The position numbers and the translations under genes are program-made. 64,000 nucleotides of DNA from Paenibacillus xylanexedens (lineage in GTDB: Bacteria; Bacillota; Bacilli; Paenibacillales; Paenibacillaceae): the NCBI RefSeq assembly GCF_007676705.1, contig NZ_VEBF01000003.1:706691-770690 (forward strand). Reading direction: 5' to 3'. How positions within the stretch are numbered: position 1 is the first letter of the stretch; every line of letters begins with the position of its first letter. A model generated the notes under the pieces. That model made no database searches and was not told the origin of the DNA. It saw only the letters and a program-made list of their open reading frames with translations. Shown here piece by piece: positions 35,039-44,750 of this stretch.

Positions 35039-35171
35039 GTAAGTGCAACTACCCCTCTATATTTTTGATCAGATTACGTCTGTCTGTAATACTACCATTC
35101 ATTATAAATCAACCCGATATTCATAAGCTTAATCATGCAGTGCTGCGTCAAATGAATACGTCATGACAACT

Positions 35172-36329
35172 CTAATCTATTCTCCCTGTCAGTTCCAATA
35201 CTGCCTTAACGAACACATCGACATGTTCTCTTGTCGAGTTGTATCCCACACTAGCTCTTACCGCTCCGGTAGCGGTTGTGCCAGCTGATTCGTGAGCAAG
35301 CGGTGTACAATGAAAACCGGAGCGAACTGCAATCCCATAATTCCGGTCTAATCGGAAAGCAAGTTGTGCCGAATCATACCCTTCCACAGTAAAAGATACT
35401 AACCCGGTACGGGGCTGTCCTATCTCCGGACCTAGCATTCGAATGCCTTTAACGGAAGATAGCCCATCCATCATATGTTGGGTCAGTTCCCACTCGTGTT
35501 GGTAGATGAACGCCGGTGTCATCTCAAGTACATGTTTCACACCCGCATTCAGCCCTGCGATCCCGACAGTATTGGGTGTTCCCGCCTCATACCGATCAGG
35601 ACGTACCTTTGGCTGCTCCAGTGCTTCTGACTGGCTTCCTGTTCCCCCATGAAGCAAAGGCTGCACATCCAGCTCAGGCGCAATGTACAGGCCACCTGTT
35701 CCCTGAGGACCAAGCAGTCCCTTGTGTCCCGGAAAAGCCAGCATATCGATGCCCAATTGTTGCACATTCACAGGCATAACCCCAGCACTCTGAGCTGCAT
35801 CTACTAGTAATATCGCCTGATATTTACGACATAGGAGCGATATTTCCCCAATAGGAAGAATACTGCCAAGCAGATTGGAACTATGTGTACAGACCACCAA
35901 CTTGGTATTTGAACGAAACATACGTTCCATTTGCACCAAATCGATGGCTCCTGCATTGTTTACAGGTGCATAATCAATCTCTACATTTCGCGATCTGCGC
36001 ATATACTCTAGTGGTCGTCTGACTGAATTATGTTCAACCATGGTAGCAATGACATGATCGCCTTCGTTAAGCAAACCTTGAATAGCCAGATTCAGAGCTT
36101 CTGTCGTATTTGATCCAAATGCAACATCATTGGCATTCTTGATGCCAAACATATCAGATATCGATTTTCTGGCCTCGAAGAGTACACGACTTGCCTGAAC
36201 AGCCATTCGGTGACTTCCTCTGCCGGGATTGGCCCCTGCAATCTCCAATGCACTCAACATTGCTTCACCGACAGCAGGTGGTTTGGGCCAAGATGTTGCT
36301 GCATGATCCAGATAGATAATTCCCTCCAC
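35172..36329 (-). CDS. Class V aminotransferase, cysteine desulfurase type
   Basis: A PLP enzyme of 385 residues predicted to take sulfur from cysteine. Visible are YLDHAATSWPKPP, EHNSVRRPL, VDAAQSAGVMPV, the PLP lysine in PGHKGLLGPQGTGG and the persulfide cysteine in RSGFHCTPLAHE. It is closer to the Csd/SufS class than to the IscS used for tRNA thiolation. Its GTG start has AGGTGG seven bases upstream. With the DUF3343 protein downstream it may form a sulfur or selenium transfer route; this is inference. Confidence 0.88.
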   Translation of the reverse strand: MEGIIYLDHAATSWPKPPAVGEAMLSALEIAGANPGRGSHRMAVQASRVLFEARKSISDMFGIKNANDVAFGSNTTEALNLAIQGLLNEGDHVIATMVEHNSVRRPLEYMRRSRNVEIDYAPVNNAGAIDLVQMERMFRSNTKLVVCTHSSNLLGSILPIGEISLLCRKYQAILLVDAAQSAGVMPVNVQQLGIDMLAFPGHKGLLGPQGTGGLYIAPELDVQPLLHGGTGSQSEALEQPKVRPDRYEAGTPNTVGIAGLNAGVKHVLEMTPAFIYQHEWELTQHMMDGLSSVKGIRMLGPEIGQPRTGLVSFTVEGYDSAQLAFRLDRNYGIAVRSGFHCTPLAHESAGTTATGAVRASVGYNSTREHVDVFVKAVLELTGRID

Positions 36330-36401
36330 CTCACAACCACCTCTGTCCCATAAGTTAGTTATTCACCTGTACGTATTGCATAGATCACCCTGTAAACAAA
36401 G

Positions 36402-36443
36402 AATGACATATCGTTTCTCCATGGTACAGAGGCGATATGTCAT
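36402..36443 (-). terminator. Hairpin after parB, probable terminator
   Basis: ATGACATATCG pairs with CGATATGTCAT (11 pairs) and is followed on the minus strand by TCTTTGTTT, a weak T tract. It separates parB from the cysteine desulfurase gene. Confidence 0.55.
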
Positions 36444-36490
36444 GACATGAGTAAGCCCCGCATGTTGTTAATGAATCATCGATCCGACTA

Positions 36491-37336
36491 TTATTGCAAC
36501 AATTCCAATAGCCGTTCCAGATCCTGTTGACTGTAGTAGTTGAGCTCAATTTTACCTTTATCTTTATTGTGCTTGATTTTCACTGTTGTTTTGAAACGTT
36601 CACGCAGCGATTCTTCCACCGTATCAATGAATGGATCTTTCTTTTTCAACTTCGATTTGGCTTTAGCCTCACCTGTTTTGGATCGGTCCAGTTGTTGAAC
36701 GGCTTCCTCCAACTCACGCACACTCCATTGCTGATCAATGGTTTGTTTGGCAAGTTGCTTCACCACAACCTCATCTTTAACACCCACGATCGCGCGTGCA
36801 TGTCCCATAGATAATGTTCCACGTGAAACATGGTCTTTTACTTCTTCGGGCAATGATAACAGACGCAAGAAGTTAGCAATGTGAGAACGTGATTTACCTA
36901 CTTTTACAGACAACTCTTCCTGAGTCAACGCGAATTGGTCCATTAACCCCTGATAAGCAACTGCAACTTCCATGGCATTCAGATTCTCCCGTTGCAGATT
37001 CTCGATCAACGCAATCTCCATTACCTGCTGATCACTGAAGTTGCGAACTACAGCGGGTACGGTGGCATTACCACAATATTGCGATGCTCTGAACCTTCGT
37101 TCTCCGGCAATAATCTCATAACCTCGTAATACAGGACGAACAATAATAGGTTGTATGACACCATGCTGACGGATAGACTCAGCCAGTTCATGTATTGCGC
37201 CTTCATCAAATACCTTACGTGGTTGATAGGGGTTAGCCCGCAGTTGACTAATCGGGATTTCTACGACTTTATCATCGTCATTAATTGAAAGCGAAGGAAT
37301 GAGGGCATCAAGACCTTTTCCAAGCCGCTTACTCAT
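36491..37336 (-). CDS. parB: Chromosome partitioning protein ParB (Spo0J)
   Basis: ParB is a CTP-dependent clamp that loads at parS and spreads along the origin region. The N-terminal CTPase domain shows LRANPYQPRK, GVIQPIIVRP and the GERRFRAS box. ENLQRENLNAMEVAVAY and the KVGKSRSHIANFLRLLSLP helix-turn-helix follow, then the C-terminal dimer domain. Its 281 residues are normal. It overlaps parA by eight bases. A parS site lies inside the gene. Confidence 0.97.
   Translation of the reverse strand: MSKRLGKGLDALIPSLSINDDDKVVEIPISQLRANPYQPRKVFDEGAIHELAESIRQHGVIQPIIVRPVLRGYEIIAGERRFRASQYCGNATVPAVVRNFSDQQVMEIALIENLQRENLNAMEVAVAYQGLMDQFALTQEELSVKVGKSRSHIANFLRLLSLPEEVKDHVSRGTLSMGHARAIVGVKDEVVVKQLAKQTIDQQWSVRELEEAVQQLDRSKTGEAKAKSKLKKKDPFIDTVEESLRERFKTTVKIKHNKDKGKIELNYYSQQDLERLLELLQ
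36815..36830. promoter_or_regulatory. parS site inside parB
   Basis: TGTTCCACGTGAAACA differs from the consensus TGTTTCACGTGAAACA at one base and is identical to the site I recall inside B. subtilis spo0J. Confidence 0.93.
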
Positions 37337-38090
37337 AAGAAATCACTTCCTTTGCGAGCTCTAAATACACTTCCGCCCCTCTTGACCGAGGGTCATACGT
37401 GATAATGGATTGACCATGAGATGGTGCTTCGCTAAGCCGTACGTTACGCGGAATAATCGTTTGATATACTTTTTGTTGAAAATACTTTTTCACTTCTTCA
37501 ATAACCTGGATCCCCAGATTGGTCCGTGCATCAAACATCGTCAGCAATACTCCTTCAATCTGCAAGGAAGTATTCAGATGCTTCTGTACCAGACGAACTG
37601 TATTAAGCAATTGGCTTAATCCTTCAAGTGCATAATACTCACACTGAATCGGAATGATCACCGAATCGGAAGCAGTCAACGAATTGATCGTTAACATACC
37701 AAGGGATGGTGGACAATCGATCAGTATGTAATCATAGTTTTTTTTCACCATGGCGAGTGATTTTTTCAGGCGAACTTCCCGTGATATCGTGGACACCAAT
37801 TCGATCTCGGCTCCGGCAAGCTGAATCGTTGCAGGTATGATATGAAGGCCTTCAATCTGAGTCTCCACAATCGCTTCTTGAGGAGGAACCTCATTAATAA
37901 TGACATCATATATACAATTAGCCACATCTGCTTTATTGATTCCGACTCCGCTAGTTGTATTCCCCTGAGGGTCAATATCGACAAGCAATACTCTTTTCCC
38001 GAGTGAAGCCAGTCCTGCACCCAAGTTAACAGATGTCGTCGTTTTCCCCACACCGCCCTTTTGATTTGCTACGGCCATAATCTTAGACAA
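37329..38090 (-). CDS. parA: Chromosome partitioning ATPase ParA (Soj)
   Basis: A Walker-type ATPase that moves origins with ParB and in B. subtilis also regulates DnaA. It begins MSKIMAVANQKGGVGKTTTSVNLG (deviant Walker A) and contains LLVDIDPQGNTTSGVG and YDYILIDCPPSLGMLT. Its 253 residues are normal for the chromosomal type. It is the first gene of the parA-parB pair. Confidence 0.97.
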   Translation of the reverse strand: MSKIMAVANQKGGVGKTTTSVNLGAGLASLGKRVLLVDIDPQGNTTSGVGINKADVANCIYDVIINEVPPQEAIVETQIEGLHIIPATIQLAGAEIELVSTISREVRLKKSLAMVKKNYDYILIDCPPSLGMLTINSLTASDSVIIPIQCEYYALEGLSQLLNTVRLVQKHLNTSLQIEGVLLTMFDARTNLGIQVIEEVKKYFQQKVYQTIIPRNVRLSEAPSHGQSIITYDPRSRGAEVYLELAKEVISYE

Positions 38091-38244
38091 TTACTTCACC
38101 TCAAATAAAATAGGAGTCTTTTCTTGTAGGTTGTGAGATATTGTTAACAAAAAGCAGGTGGCTATCGTCCACACAAACAACAACTACCGTTCCATCCATA
38201 TACCGTTCTCTAAACATTTCAGACCCATCTTGCTTTATAGACAT

Positions 38245-38264
38245 AAAAAGCGGCCCATTGCCGC
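38245..38264 (-). terminator. Terminator of noc
   Basis: GCGGC pairs with GCCGC (38250-38264), followed by TTTTTATG on the minus strand, 12 bases after the noc stop. Confidence 0.75.
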
Positions 38265-38276
38265 CATAAGCTTCAA

Positions 38277-39095
38277 TTATTTGCGTTTTGGAATATGGAT
38301 AACGATCTCGTAATGATCCTCATGGTCTGCTTCTTTTGTTTTGATATCCAGACCAGAGCCAGTTACCATATCAATGGATTGGCGAATCGTATTAAGTGCC
38401 AGTCTTACGTCCTTGGTAAAGGAAACCCGTTTTGACTTTTTGATCTTGGAAGATTCCTTGTAGAAGGCAACACGCGCCTCAGTCTGTTTCACATTCAATT
38501 CTTTTTCGATAATCTCACCGAGCAACTTCATCTGCAGTTCTTCCGTATCGAGAGAAAGTAATGCTCTTGCATGCCGTTCAGAAATTTTGCGTTCCATCAA
38601 TGCGGCCTTAATGCCTTCCGGGAGCTGTAACAACCGAATTTTGTTGGCGATGGTTGACTGGCTTTTGCCGAGTCGTTGTGCAAGACTCTCCTGTGTCAGT
38701 TGATGCAAGTCGATCAGCTTCTGATAAGCAACGGCTTCTTCAATTGAAGTCAATCCTTCACGCTGCAAGTTCTCAATCAGTGCAATGGATGCGGCCTGAG
38801 AATCGTTGAATTCACGTACAATAGCCGGAATCGTATCCAAACCCAGTTTTCGAACTGCACGCCAGCGACGTTCCCCGGCAATAATCTCATATGATCCATT
38901 TCGCACGCGAACGACAATAGGCTGAATTACGCCATGTGTTTTGATCGTCTGCAACAACTCATCAATTTTATCATCATCAAAAATAGTACGGGGTTGATAT
39001 GGGCTGCTCACAATTTCATTAACCGGAATCTGTTTGATCTCATCTCCGTTATTGCGCTCCGCCAAACCAAACAACTTCGAAAATTGTTCTTTCAT
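38277..39095 (-). CDS. noc: Nucleoid occlusion protein Noc
   Basis: A ParB paralogue that stops division over the nucleoid by binding DNA and membrane. It has the ParB-like GVIQPIVVRVRN, GERRWRAVRKLG, ENLQREGLTSIEEAVAYQKL and a helix-turn-helix RLGKSQSTIANKIRLLQLP. The N-terminal MKEQFSKLFGLAER is an amphipathic helix, the membrane-targeting element of Noc. The ATG at 39095 exposes this helix; a GTG five codons earlier overlaps the ribosome site. Its position between parA and rsmG is canonical. Confidence 0.93.
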   Translation of the reverse strand: MKEQFSKLFGLAERNNGDEIKQIPVNEIVSSPYQPRTIFDDDKIDELLQTIKTHGVIQPIVVRVRNGSYEIIAGERRWRAVRKLGLDTIPAIVREFNDSQAASIALIENLQREGLTSIEEAVAYQKLIDLHQLTQESLAQRLGKSQSTIANKIRLLQLPEGIKAALMERKISERHARALLSLDTEELQMKLLGEIIEKELNVKQTEARVAFYKESSKIKKSKRVSFTKDVRLALNTIRQSIDMVTGSGLDIKTKEADHEDHYEIVIHIPKRK

Positions 39096-39523
39096 TCCGC
39101 AGATTACCACCTAGTTTCGTAATAGCTCCCACAGTCTTTGCAGGTGCTTCTTATTCCATAAGCGACCCTTCACATGCATCGTTCTTGGAATAAGTTTTGC
39201 CTTTCATAACGCTTCCTGTCATGCAACATTGAACGCATATCCATCTATCTATACATATAATCTATGATCGCTGTAACCCAGGATCGGATACTTCTATTCT
39301 ATCATCTTTTCTATCATAATCCTATGCTTACCTATTCTTTAAACTCCTCTAATTTTCCTGCTTTTTCTGTGTGAATATTAGAAATATAACGACTTGTACA
39401 CATTCAATTTCTGAAAGTGTTCAAGAGCTACCGTACGTTAAATTCATCATTACTCAAGATTTAATTAGATATGTGATATGGAGTATCTGTAATGTTGATC
39501 CATTTCTTCATTTCAGCAGACAC

Positions 39524-39558
39524 AAAAAAGAGGATGTTTCACGTGAAACATCCTCTTT
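39524..39558 (-). terminator. parS site forming the stem of the rsmG terminator
   Basis: TGTTTCACGTGAAACA (39535-39550), a perfect parS, lies at the centre of a 32-base perfect palindrome (39527-39558) with AAAGAGGA/TCCTCTTT outer arms and six T on the minus strand. It is about 65 bases past the rsmG stop, so one sequence probably serves as both ParB loading site and terminator. The remaining gap 39096-39523 shows no gene. Confidence 0.85.
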
Positions 39559-39622
39559 ATCCATGTCTAAAATTCTATTTTGTTTAGTTTTTAGTTTTGA
39601 CTGACTTCATAACCATCACGCA

Positions 39623-40345
39623 CTATACCAGCGGAGTTTTCATTGGAGTTCCTGGTTTGCGCGGATACTTATAAGGTGTCTTATCGAATTTCTGAATCAG
39701 GATGATATGACGCTCTGATTCTTCAACCGGCAGCTGGAAAGGATGAACGGCTTTTACCCGTCCTTTCAACTGATTGAAGCTGAACTCCGCTTCCTTCATT
39801 TCCTCACGTGGGTCTCCGCCCTTCATCGCAGCGAACATTCCACCTTTGCGAACAAAGGGAAGACAAAATTCGTTAAGCACAGCCAGCTTGGCTACTGCAC
39901 GCGCCGTAACGAGATCGTAACTGTCACGATACCCTTCTTTGCGTCCAATCTCTTCAGCACGGCCGTGTACCAACTCCACATCAGTCAGACCAAGGATATC
40001 TACTACATGCTGTAGAAAACCAATACGTTTATTCAACGAATCAATGATCGTCAACTTGATGTGCGGGAAACAGATTTTCAGGGGTAACCCAGGAAATCCT
40101 GCTCCTGAACCAATATCAGCAAGCTTATTCACCTTTGTCATATCTGTATAAAACGCCAGTGATACCGAATCATAGAAATGCTTTGTATATACTTGCTCCC
40201 GATCCGTAATACCGGTCAAATTCATCTTTTCATTCCAGGCTACCAGCTCCTGAAAATATAGTTCAAACTGCTCCAGCTGAAGTTCTCCCAGCTCTAATCC
40301 ATGTTTCTTTAAGCGCCGCTGCAGTTGCTGTTGAATATCGTCCAT
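39623..40345 (-). CDS. rsmG: 16S rRNA (guanine-N7) methyltransferase RsmG
   Basis: RsmG (GidB) methylates the G527-type position of 16S rRNA; its loss gives low-level streptomycin resistance. Present are KMNLTGITDREQVYTKHF, the SAM site LADIGSGAGFPGLPLKI and VTARAVAKLAVLNEFCLPFV. At 240 residues it is full length. Its start overlaps the mnmG stop by one base (TAATG). Confidence 0.97.
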   Translation of the reverse strand: MDDIQQQLQRRLKKHGLELGELQLEQFELYFQELVAWNEKMNLTGITDREQVYTKHFYDSVSLAFYTDMTKVNKLADIGSGAGFPGLPLKICFPHIKLTIIDSLNKRIGFLQHVVDILGLTDVELVHGRAEEIGRKEGYRDSYDLVTARAVAKLAVLNEFCLPFVRKGGMFAAMKGGDPREEMKEAEFSFNQLKGRVKAVHPFQLPVEESERHIILIQKFDKTPYKYPRKPGTPMKTPLV

Positions 40346-42234
40346 TATTGTCCCCTTGCTGCGGTTACACGGTTGTAATGCTCCAGGTAGACCAGCAGAA
40401 TGGAGATGTCTGCAGGAGTAACTCCAGCAATACGAGACGCCTGCCCAATCGAGATTGGACGAATCTTAGTGAGCTTCTGTTTGGCTTCCATAGCCAGACC
40501 ATGAATCTCATCATATATGATGGTATCCGGTATTTTCTTTTTCTCCATCTTTTGCAAACGTTCCACGTGGATCAATTGTTTCTCAATATAACCCGCATAT
40601 TTGATTTGAATTTCAACTTGTTCCTTCATATCTGCTGTCAGTTCTACCTCAGATGGTGAGAGTTGCTCAATCAGGTCATATCCCAGCTCTGGGCGACGCA
40701 GCAAGGTAAGCAACGTACTTCCATCCTGAATAGGTGTAGACCCGTATTCTTCCAGCTTCGCGTTCACTTCAACCGGACGAGCTTTGGCGACTTTCAGACG
40801 TGCAACTTCCTGCTCGACTTTCGCCTTTTTATCCAGGAATTTGGCATAACGATCTTCAGGGATCAGTCCAATATCATGTCCGATTTCCGTCAAACGCATA
40901 TCAGCATTATCATGACGAAGCAACAGACGATACTCGGCACGTGAAGTCAACAGACGATACGGTTCATTCGTACCCTTTGTCACCAGATCATCAATCAGCA
41001 CGCCAATATAACCTTGCGAACGATCAAGCACAATCGGCTCTTTGTCTTGTACTTTACGTGCAGCATTAATGCCGGCCATAACACCCTGTCCGGCCGCTTC
41101 TTCATAACCCGAAGTACCATTAATCTGTCCCGCTGTGAACAGGCCTGGCAGACGTTTAGTTTCAAGTGATGGCCACAATTGTGTAGGCACCATCGCATCG
41201 TATTCAATCGCATAACCGTTACGCATCATTTCCACTTTTTCCATACCCGGAATGGAGCGCAGAACCGCGAGCTGAACGTCTTCTGGCAGACTCGTAGATA
41301 GTCCCTGCACATAATACTCGGATGTGTTTTTGCCTTCCGGCTCCAGGAAGATCTGATGTTTCGGTTTGTCGCTAAACCGGACAATTTTATCTTCAATGGA
41401 TGGGCAATAACGAGGCCCAGTCCCTTCGATTACACCTGAAAACATCGGTGCACGATGCAAATTATCATTAATAATCTGATGTGTTTCCACAGATGTATAC
41501 GTCAACCAGCAAGGCAGCTGCTCATTATCAGAAGATTCTGTTTCATAGGAAAAGAACTTCGGCTCATCATCGCCAGGCTGAATTTCGGTTTTGCTAAAAT
41601 CAATCGTATCCTTGTGTACACGTGGTGGTGTACCTGTTTTGAAACGGACCAGTTCGAAGCCCAGTTCACGCAGGTGCTCTGACAATTTAAGAGATGGTTG
41701 TTGATTGTTCGGTCCACTCTCATACATCAACTCACCCATAATCACTTTACCGCGCAAGTATGTGCCTGTGGTCAGAACGACCGCTTTGGCCCGATACTCA
41801 GTTCCGGTCTGAGTCACAACGCCTACGCATTTTCCGTCTTCAACGATCAGTCGATCAACCATACCCTGACGCATCGTCAGATTACGTTCATTCTCCATCG
41901 TTTCCTTCATTTTATGCTGGTAGGAGAATTTATCTGCTTGAGCACGAAGCGCATGAACAGCAGGCCCTTTACCCGTGTTGAGCATTCGCATCTGAATAAA
42001 GGTTTTATCGATATTCCGTCCCATTTCTCCACCAAGTGCATCAATCTCACGCACAACATGTCCTTTGGCCGGTCCCCCAATCGATGGGTTACAAGGCATA
42101 AAGGCCACCATATCCAGATTGATCGTAATCATTAGTGTTTTGGACCCCATACGGGCTGCGGCCAGCGCGGATTCCACACCAGCATGTCCTGCACCAACGA
42201 CGATTACATCATAACTGCCGCCATCAAAAGCCAT
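40345..42234 (-). CDS. mnmG: tRNA uridine-5-carboxymethylaminomethyl modification enzyme MnmG
   Basis: MnmG (GidA) works with MnmE on wobble uridine 34 of several tRNAs, using FAD. The N-terminal dinucleotide fold VIVVGAGHAGVESALAAARMG, CNPSIGGPAKGHVVREIDALGG and GTGPRYCPSIEDKI are hallmark blocks. Its 629 residues are normal. It lies between mnmE and rsmG as in B. subtilis. The 226-base gap upstream shows no gene. Confidence 0.98.
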   Translation of the reverse strand: MAFDGGSYDVIVVGAGHAGVESALAAARMGSKTLMITINLDMVAFMPCNPSIGGPAKGHVVREIDALGGEMGRNIDKTFIQMRMLNTGKGPAVHALRAQADKFSYQHKMKETMENERNLTMRQGMVDRLIVEDGKCVGVVTQTGTEYRAKAVVLTTGTYLRGKVIMGELMYESGPNNQQPSLKLSEHLRELGFELVRFKTGTPPRVHKDTIDFSKTEIQPGDDEPKFFSYETESSDNEQLPCWLTYTSVETHQIINDNLHRAPMFSGVIEGTGPRYCPSIEDKIVRFSDKPKHQIFLEPEGKNTSEYYVQGLSTSLPEDVQLAVLRSIPGMEKVEMMRNGYAIEYDAMVPTQLWPSLETKRLPGLFTAGQINGTSGYEEAAGQGVMAGINAARKVQDKEPIVLDRSQGYIGVLIDDLVTKGTNEPYRLLTSRAEYRLLLRHDNADMRLTEIGHDIGLIPEDRYAKFLDKKAKVEQEVARLKVAKARPVEVNAKLEEYGSTPIQDGSTLLTLLRRPELGYDLIEQLSPSEVELTADMKEQVEIQIKYAGYIEKQLIHVERLQKMEKKKIPDTIIYDEIHGLAMEAKQKLTKIRPISIGQASRIAGVTPADISILLVYLEHYNRVTAARGQ

Positions 42235-42460
42235 ACCTGTTTACCTCCTTATTCCGCTGCATTTGGTGTAAGCCACACAGTCGGATCATGTACTACAATA
42301 ATGAAACGAAATACTTCTAACCGTTCATCGGAACTTGCATTCCTATCTATATGAAACCAACACGTAATGGCAACAACATCATTCCATCCTTTGACAACGG
42401 GCAGAAATTGTACCTCTCCATCATACACTACGATTCAAGTCAATCCGCAGTATATTATTT

Positions 42461-43837
42461 TTACTTTCCTAGACAGAACTGGGAGAAAATCTGATCAATT
42501 AATGCATCATGTGCTGTATCTCCAACAATCTCACCCAAATGCTCCCACGCCAAACGAACATCAATCTGGATCATATCGATCGGAATGAACTGCTCTGCCG
42601 CTTCATAGGCATCCACCAGGGACTGCTTCGCTTTCTTGAGCAAAGCAATATGACGCACATTACTGACATAGGTCAGATCGGCGGACTCCAGTTTACCACT
42701 GAAGAATAGCGTAGAGATGGCATCTTCCAGTCGATCCACACCCAGATCATCTTTCACTGACATCGGTACAAGCCGTTCTTCCGGAATGTAACGAAGCAGC
42801 ACGTCACGTTCTACCTGTGGCGTTAAGTCCATTTTATTCATAATGATTATCGATTGTCTACCGCGGATTTGTTCCAATAATTCAATCTCATCGGGATGAA
42901 GTGGCTCCGCAGCATTCACAACCATCAGGATCAGATCGGCTTCACTTACCGCAGAACGAGAGCGTTCTACCCCGATCTTCTCTACAACGTCCATCGTTTC
43001 CCGGATTCCTGCCGTATCCAGCAACTTCAGCGGGATATTATTAATCGTAATGAACTCCTCGATCACATCACGAGTTGTTCCTGGAATGTCCGTGACGATG
43101 GCCCGATTATCTTGCGCAAGTGTATTCATCAATGAAGATTTACCTACGTTAGGTCGTCCAACGATAGCCGTAGTGATACCTTCTCGCAGGATCTTTCCTT
43201 GCTCTGCTGTCGTCAGCAATTTATCGATCTCAGTCATAACCTGGCTGGACTTTTCTTTAATAAAATCAGATGTTAATGACTCGACATCATGCTCAGGGTA
43301 ATCGATATTTACTTCAATGTGAGCCAGTGTTTCCACCAGTGTATATCGTAGATCACGCAGTTTGGAGGACAGTTTACCCTCAACTTGTTTTAATGCAACC
43401 GAGAAAGCCCGGTCCGATTTGGAACGAATAAGATCCATGACGCCTTCAGCCTGGGACAGGTCAATCCGCCCATTGAGGAAGGCACGCTTCGTGAATTCAC
43501 CGGGTTCAGCCAGACGAATATCGAGCTGCAGCAGCAGGTCCATAACCCGCTTTACGGACACTACACCACCATGTGCACTGATCTCCACGACATCCTCTGT
43601 TGTGAATGAACGTGGTGCGCGCATTACCGTAACCAGTACTTCCTCAATCTTCTCCCCATTAACGGGATCTATGATATGACCATAATGAACCGTATGAGAT
43701 GCTGCCTGAGTTAAAGGGGTTTTGCTGCGAAAAATCTTTTCTGTCTCCGACACTGCATCCGGGCCGCTGACCCGGATCACGGCAATACCCGCCTCTCCGA
43801 CAGCCGTTGATATCGCTGTGATCGTATCACTGATCAT
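42461..43837 (-). CDS. mnmE: tRNA modification GTPase MnmE
   Basis: MnmE is a dimeric GTPase that partners MnmG. The N-terminal folate-binding domain begins DTITAISTAVGEAGIAVIRVSG. The G domain shows GRPNVGKSSLMN, DTAGIRET and NKMD, and the C-terminus ends FCLGK, the CxGK motif with the conserved cysteine. At 458 residues it is full length. Confidence 0.98.
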   Translation of the reverse strand: MISDTITAISTAVGEAGIAVIRVSGPDAVSETEKIFRSKTPLTQAASHTVHYGHIIDPVNGEKIEEVLVTVMRAPRSFTTEDVVEISAHGGVVSVKRVMDLLLQLDIRLAEPGEFTKRAFLNGRIDLSQAEGVMDLIRSKSDRAFSVALKQVEGKLSSKLRDLRYTLVETLAHIEVNIDYPEHDVESLTSDFIKEKSSQVMTEIDKLLTTAEQGKILREGITTAIVGRPNVGKSSLMNTLAQDNRAIVTDIPGTTRDVIEEFITINNIPLKLLDTAGIRETMDVVEKIGVERSRSAVSEADLILMVVNAAEPLHPDEIELLEQIRGRQSIIIMNKMDLTPQVERDVLLRYIPEERLVPMSVKDDLGVDRLEDAISTLFFSGKLESADLTYVSNVRHIALLKKAKQSLVDAYEAAEQFIPIDMIQIDVRLAWEHLGEIVGDTAHDALIDQIFSQFCLGK

Positions 43838-43993
43838 GGTTATCTCTCCTTGCTCTATTTTAAAATTGCCGCCCCTCGGGGGACGCCATATTCATTTTCA
43901 AATCTATTGATGATATATCATATGACACGCTGCTTATCATATTAAGTTCAGTGTTTACCTATGCTACGCACCTTATCAAATTGCTTCTGTACG

Positions 43994-44033
43994 AAAAAAG
44001 CAATGGCTTCTGCACCGGGCAGGAAGCCATTGC
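43994..44033 (-). terminator. Terminator of the rnpA-yidC-jag unit
   Basis: GCAATGGCTTC pairs with GAAGCCATTGC with further CTGC/GCAG pairing inside, followed by six T on the minus strand, right after jag. Confidence 0.95.
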
Positions 44034-44048
44034 GTCTTCAATTTCGTG

Positions 44049-44750
44049 TTATTTCGTCGTAATAACCACACGCCGATTGGGTTCTTCACCCTTACTTAAC
44101 GTCTTAATCTGCGGGTGATTTTGCAGTTTAGCATGAATGACTTTTCGTTCGAGCGGAGGCATTGGCTCCAGTACAACTTCCTTGCCGGTACGGATTGCTT
44201 GTCCAGCCAGTCGTTCAGCCAGATCCTCCAGCGTCTTCCGCCGACGTTGACGGAAATTCTCAGCATCGAGCACAATTCGAACGAAGCTTTCCGAGTATCG
44301 GTTCGCTACAATGTTCGTTAGATACTGAAGCGCATCCAGCGTCTGTCCACGTCTGCCAATAATCATGCCCAGGTCTTCACCCGCAATATTGAAGATATGT
44401 CCGTCCCGCTGTTTTTTGATATGCACTTCAACATCCAGTCCCATACCTGCTGCGACCTCTTTCAAGAAAGCAGCCGCTTCTTCATAGGGATTTTTAGCTG
44501 CGACACCCTCAAGTAATGCATCTACTTCAGGTACGTGCGCGGCTGGCTTGATCGGCTGTTGAACAACTTCGGGTACAGGCAATAGTTTTACTTCAACTTT
44601 GGCCGCCTTCACCCCGATCAAACCCAGGAATCCTTTTGACGGCTGCTCTAACACTTGTATCTCGACCTTGTCCCGACTCACGCCAAGCTCGGTCAATCCT
44701 TGGTTTACAGCATCTTCAACGGTTTTTCCTGACGTAATGACTTTGGTCAT
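44049..44750 (-). CDS. jag: RNA-binding protein Jag (KhpB)
   Basis: A 233-residue RNA-binding protein linked to cell elongation and small-RNA biology in Gram-positives. The Jag-N domain covers about 1-50 (TSGKTVEDAVNQGLTELGV). A KH domain with MIIGRRGQTLDALQYL (about 130-146) and a C-terminal R3H domain with MPPLERKVIHAKLQNHPQI follow. Its ATG overlaps the yidC stop by four bases. Confidence 0.95.
   Translation of the reverse strand: MTKVITSGKTVEDAVNQGLTELGVSRDKVEIQVLEQPSKGFLGLIGVKAAKVEVKLLPVPEVVQQPIKPAAHVPEVDALLEGVAAKNPYEEAAAFLKEVAAGMGLDVEVHIKKQRDGHIFNIAGEDLGMIIGRRGQTLDALQYLTNIVANRYSESFVRIVLDAENFRQRRRKTLEDLAERLAGQAIRTGKEVVLEPMPPLERKVIHAKLQNHPQIKTLSKGEEPNRRVVITTK

Noticed and set aside
40566..40581. 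parS-like CGTTCCACGTGGATCA in mnmG
   Set aside because: At least three mismatches to parS, including the inner GAAAC arm.
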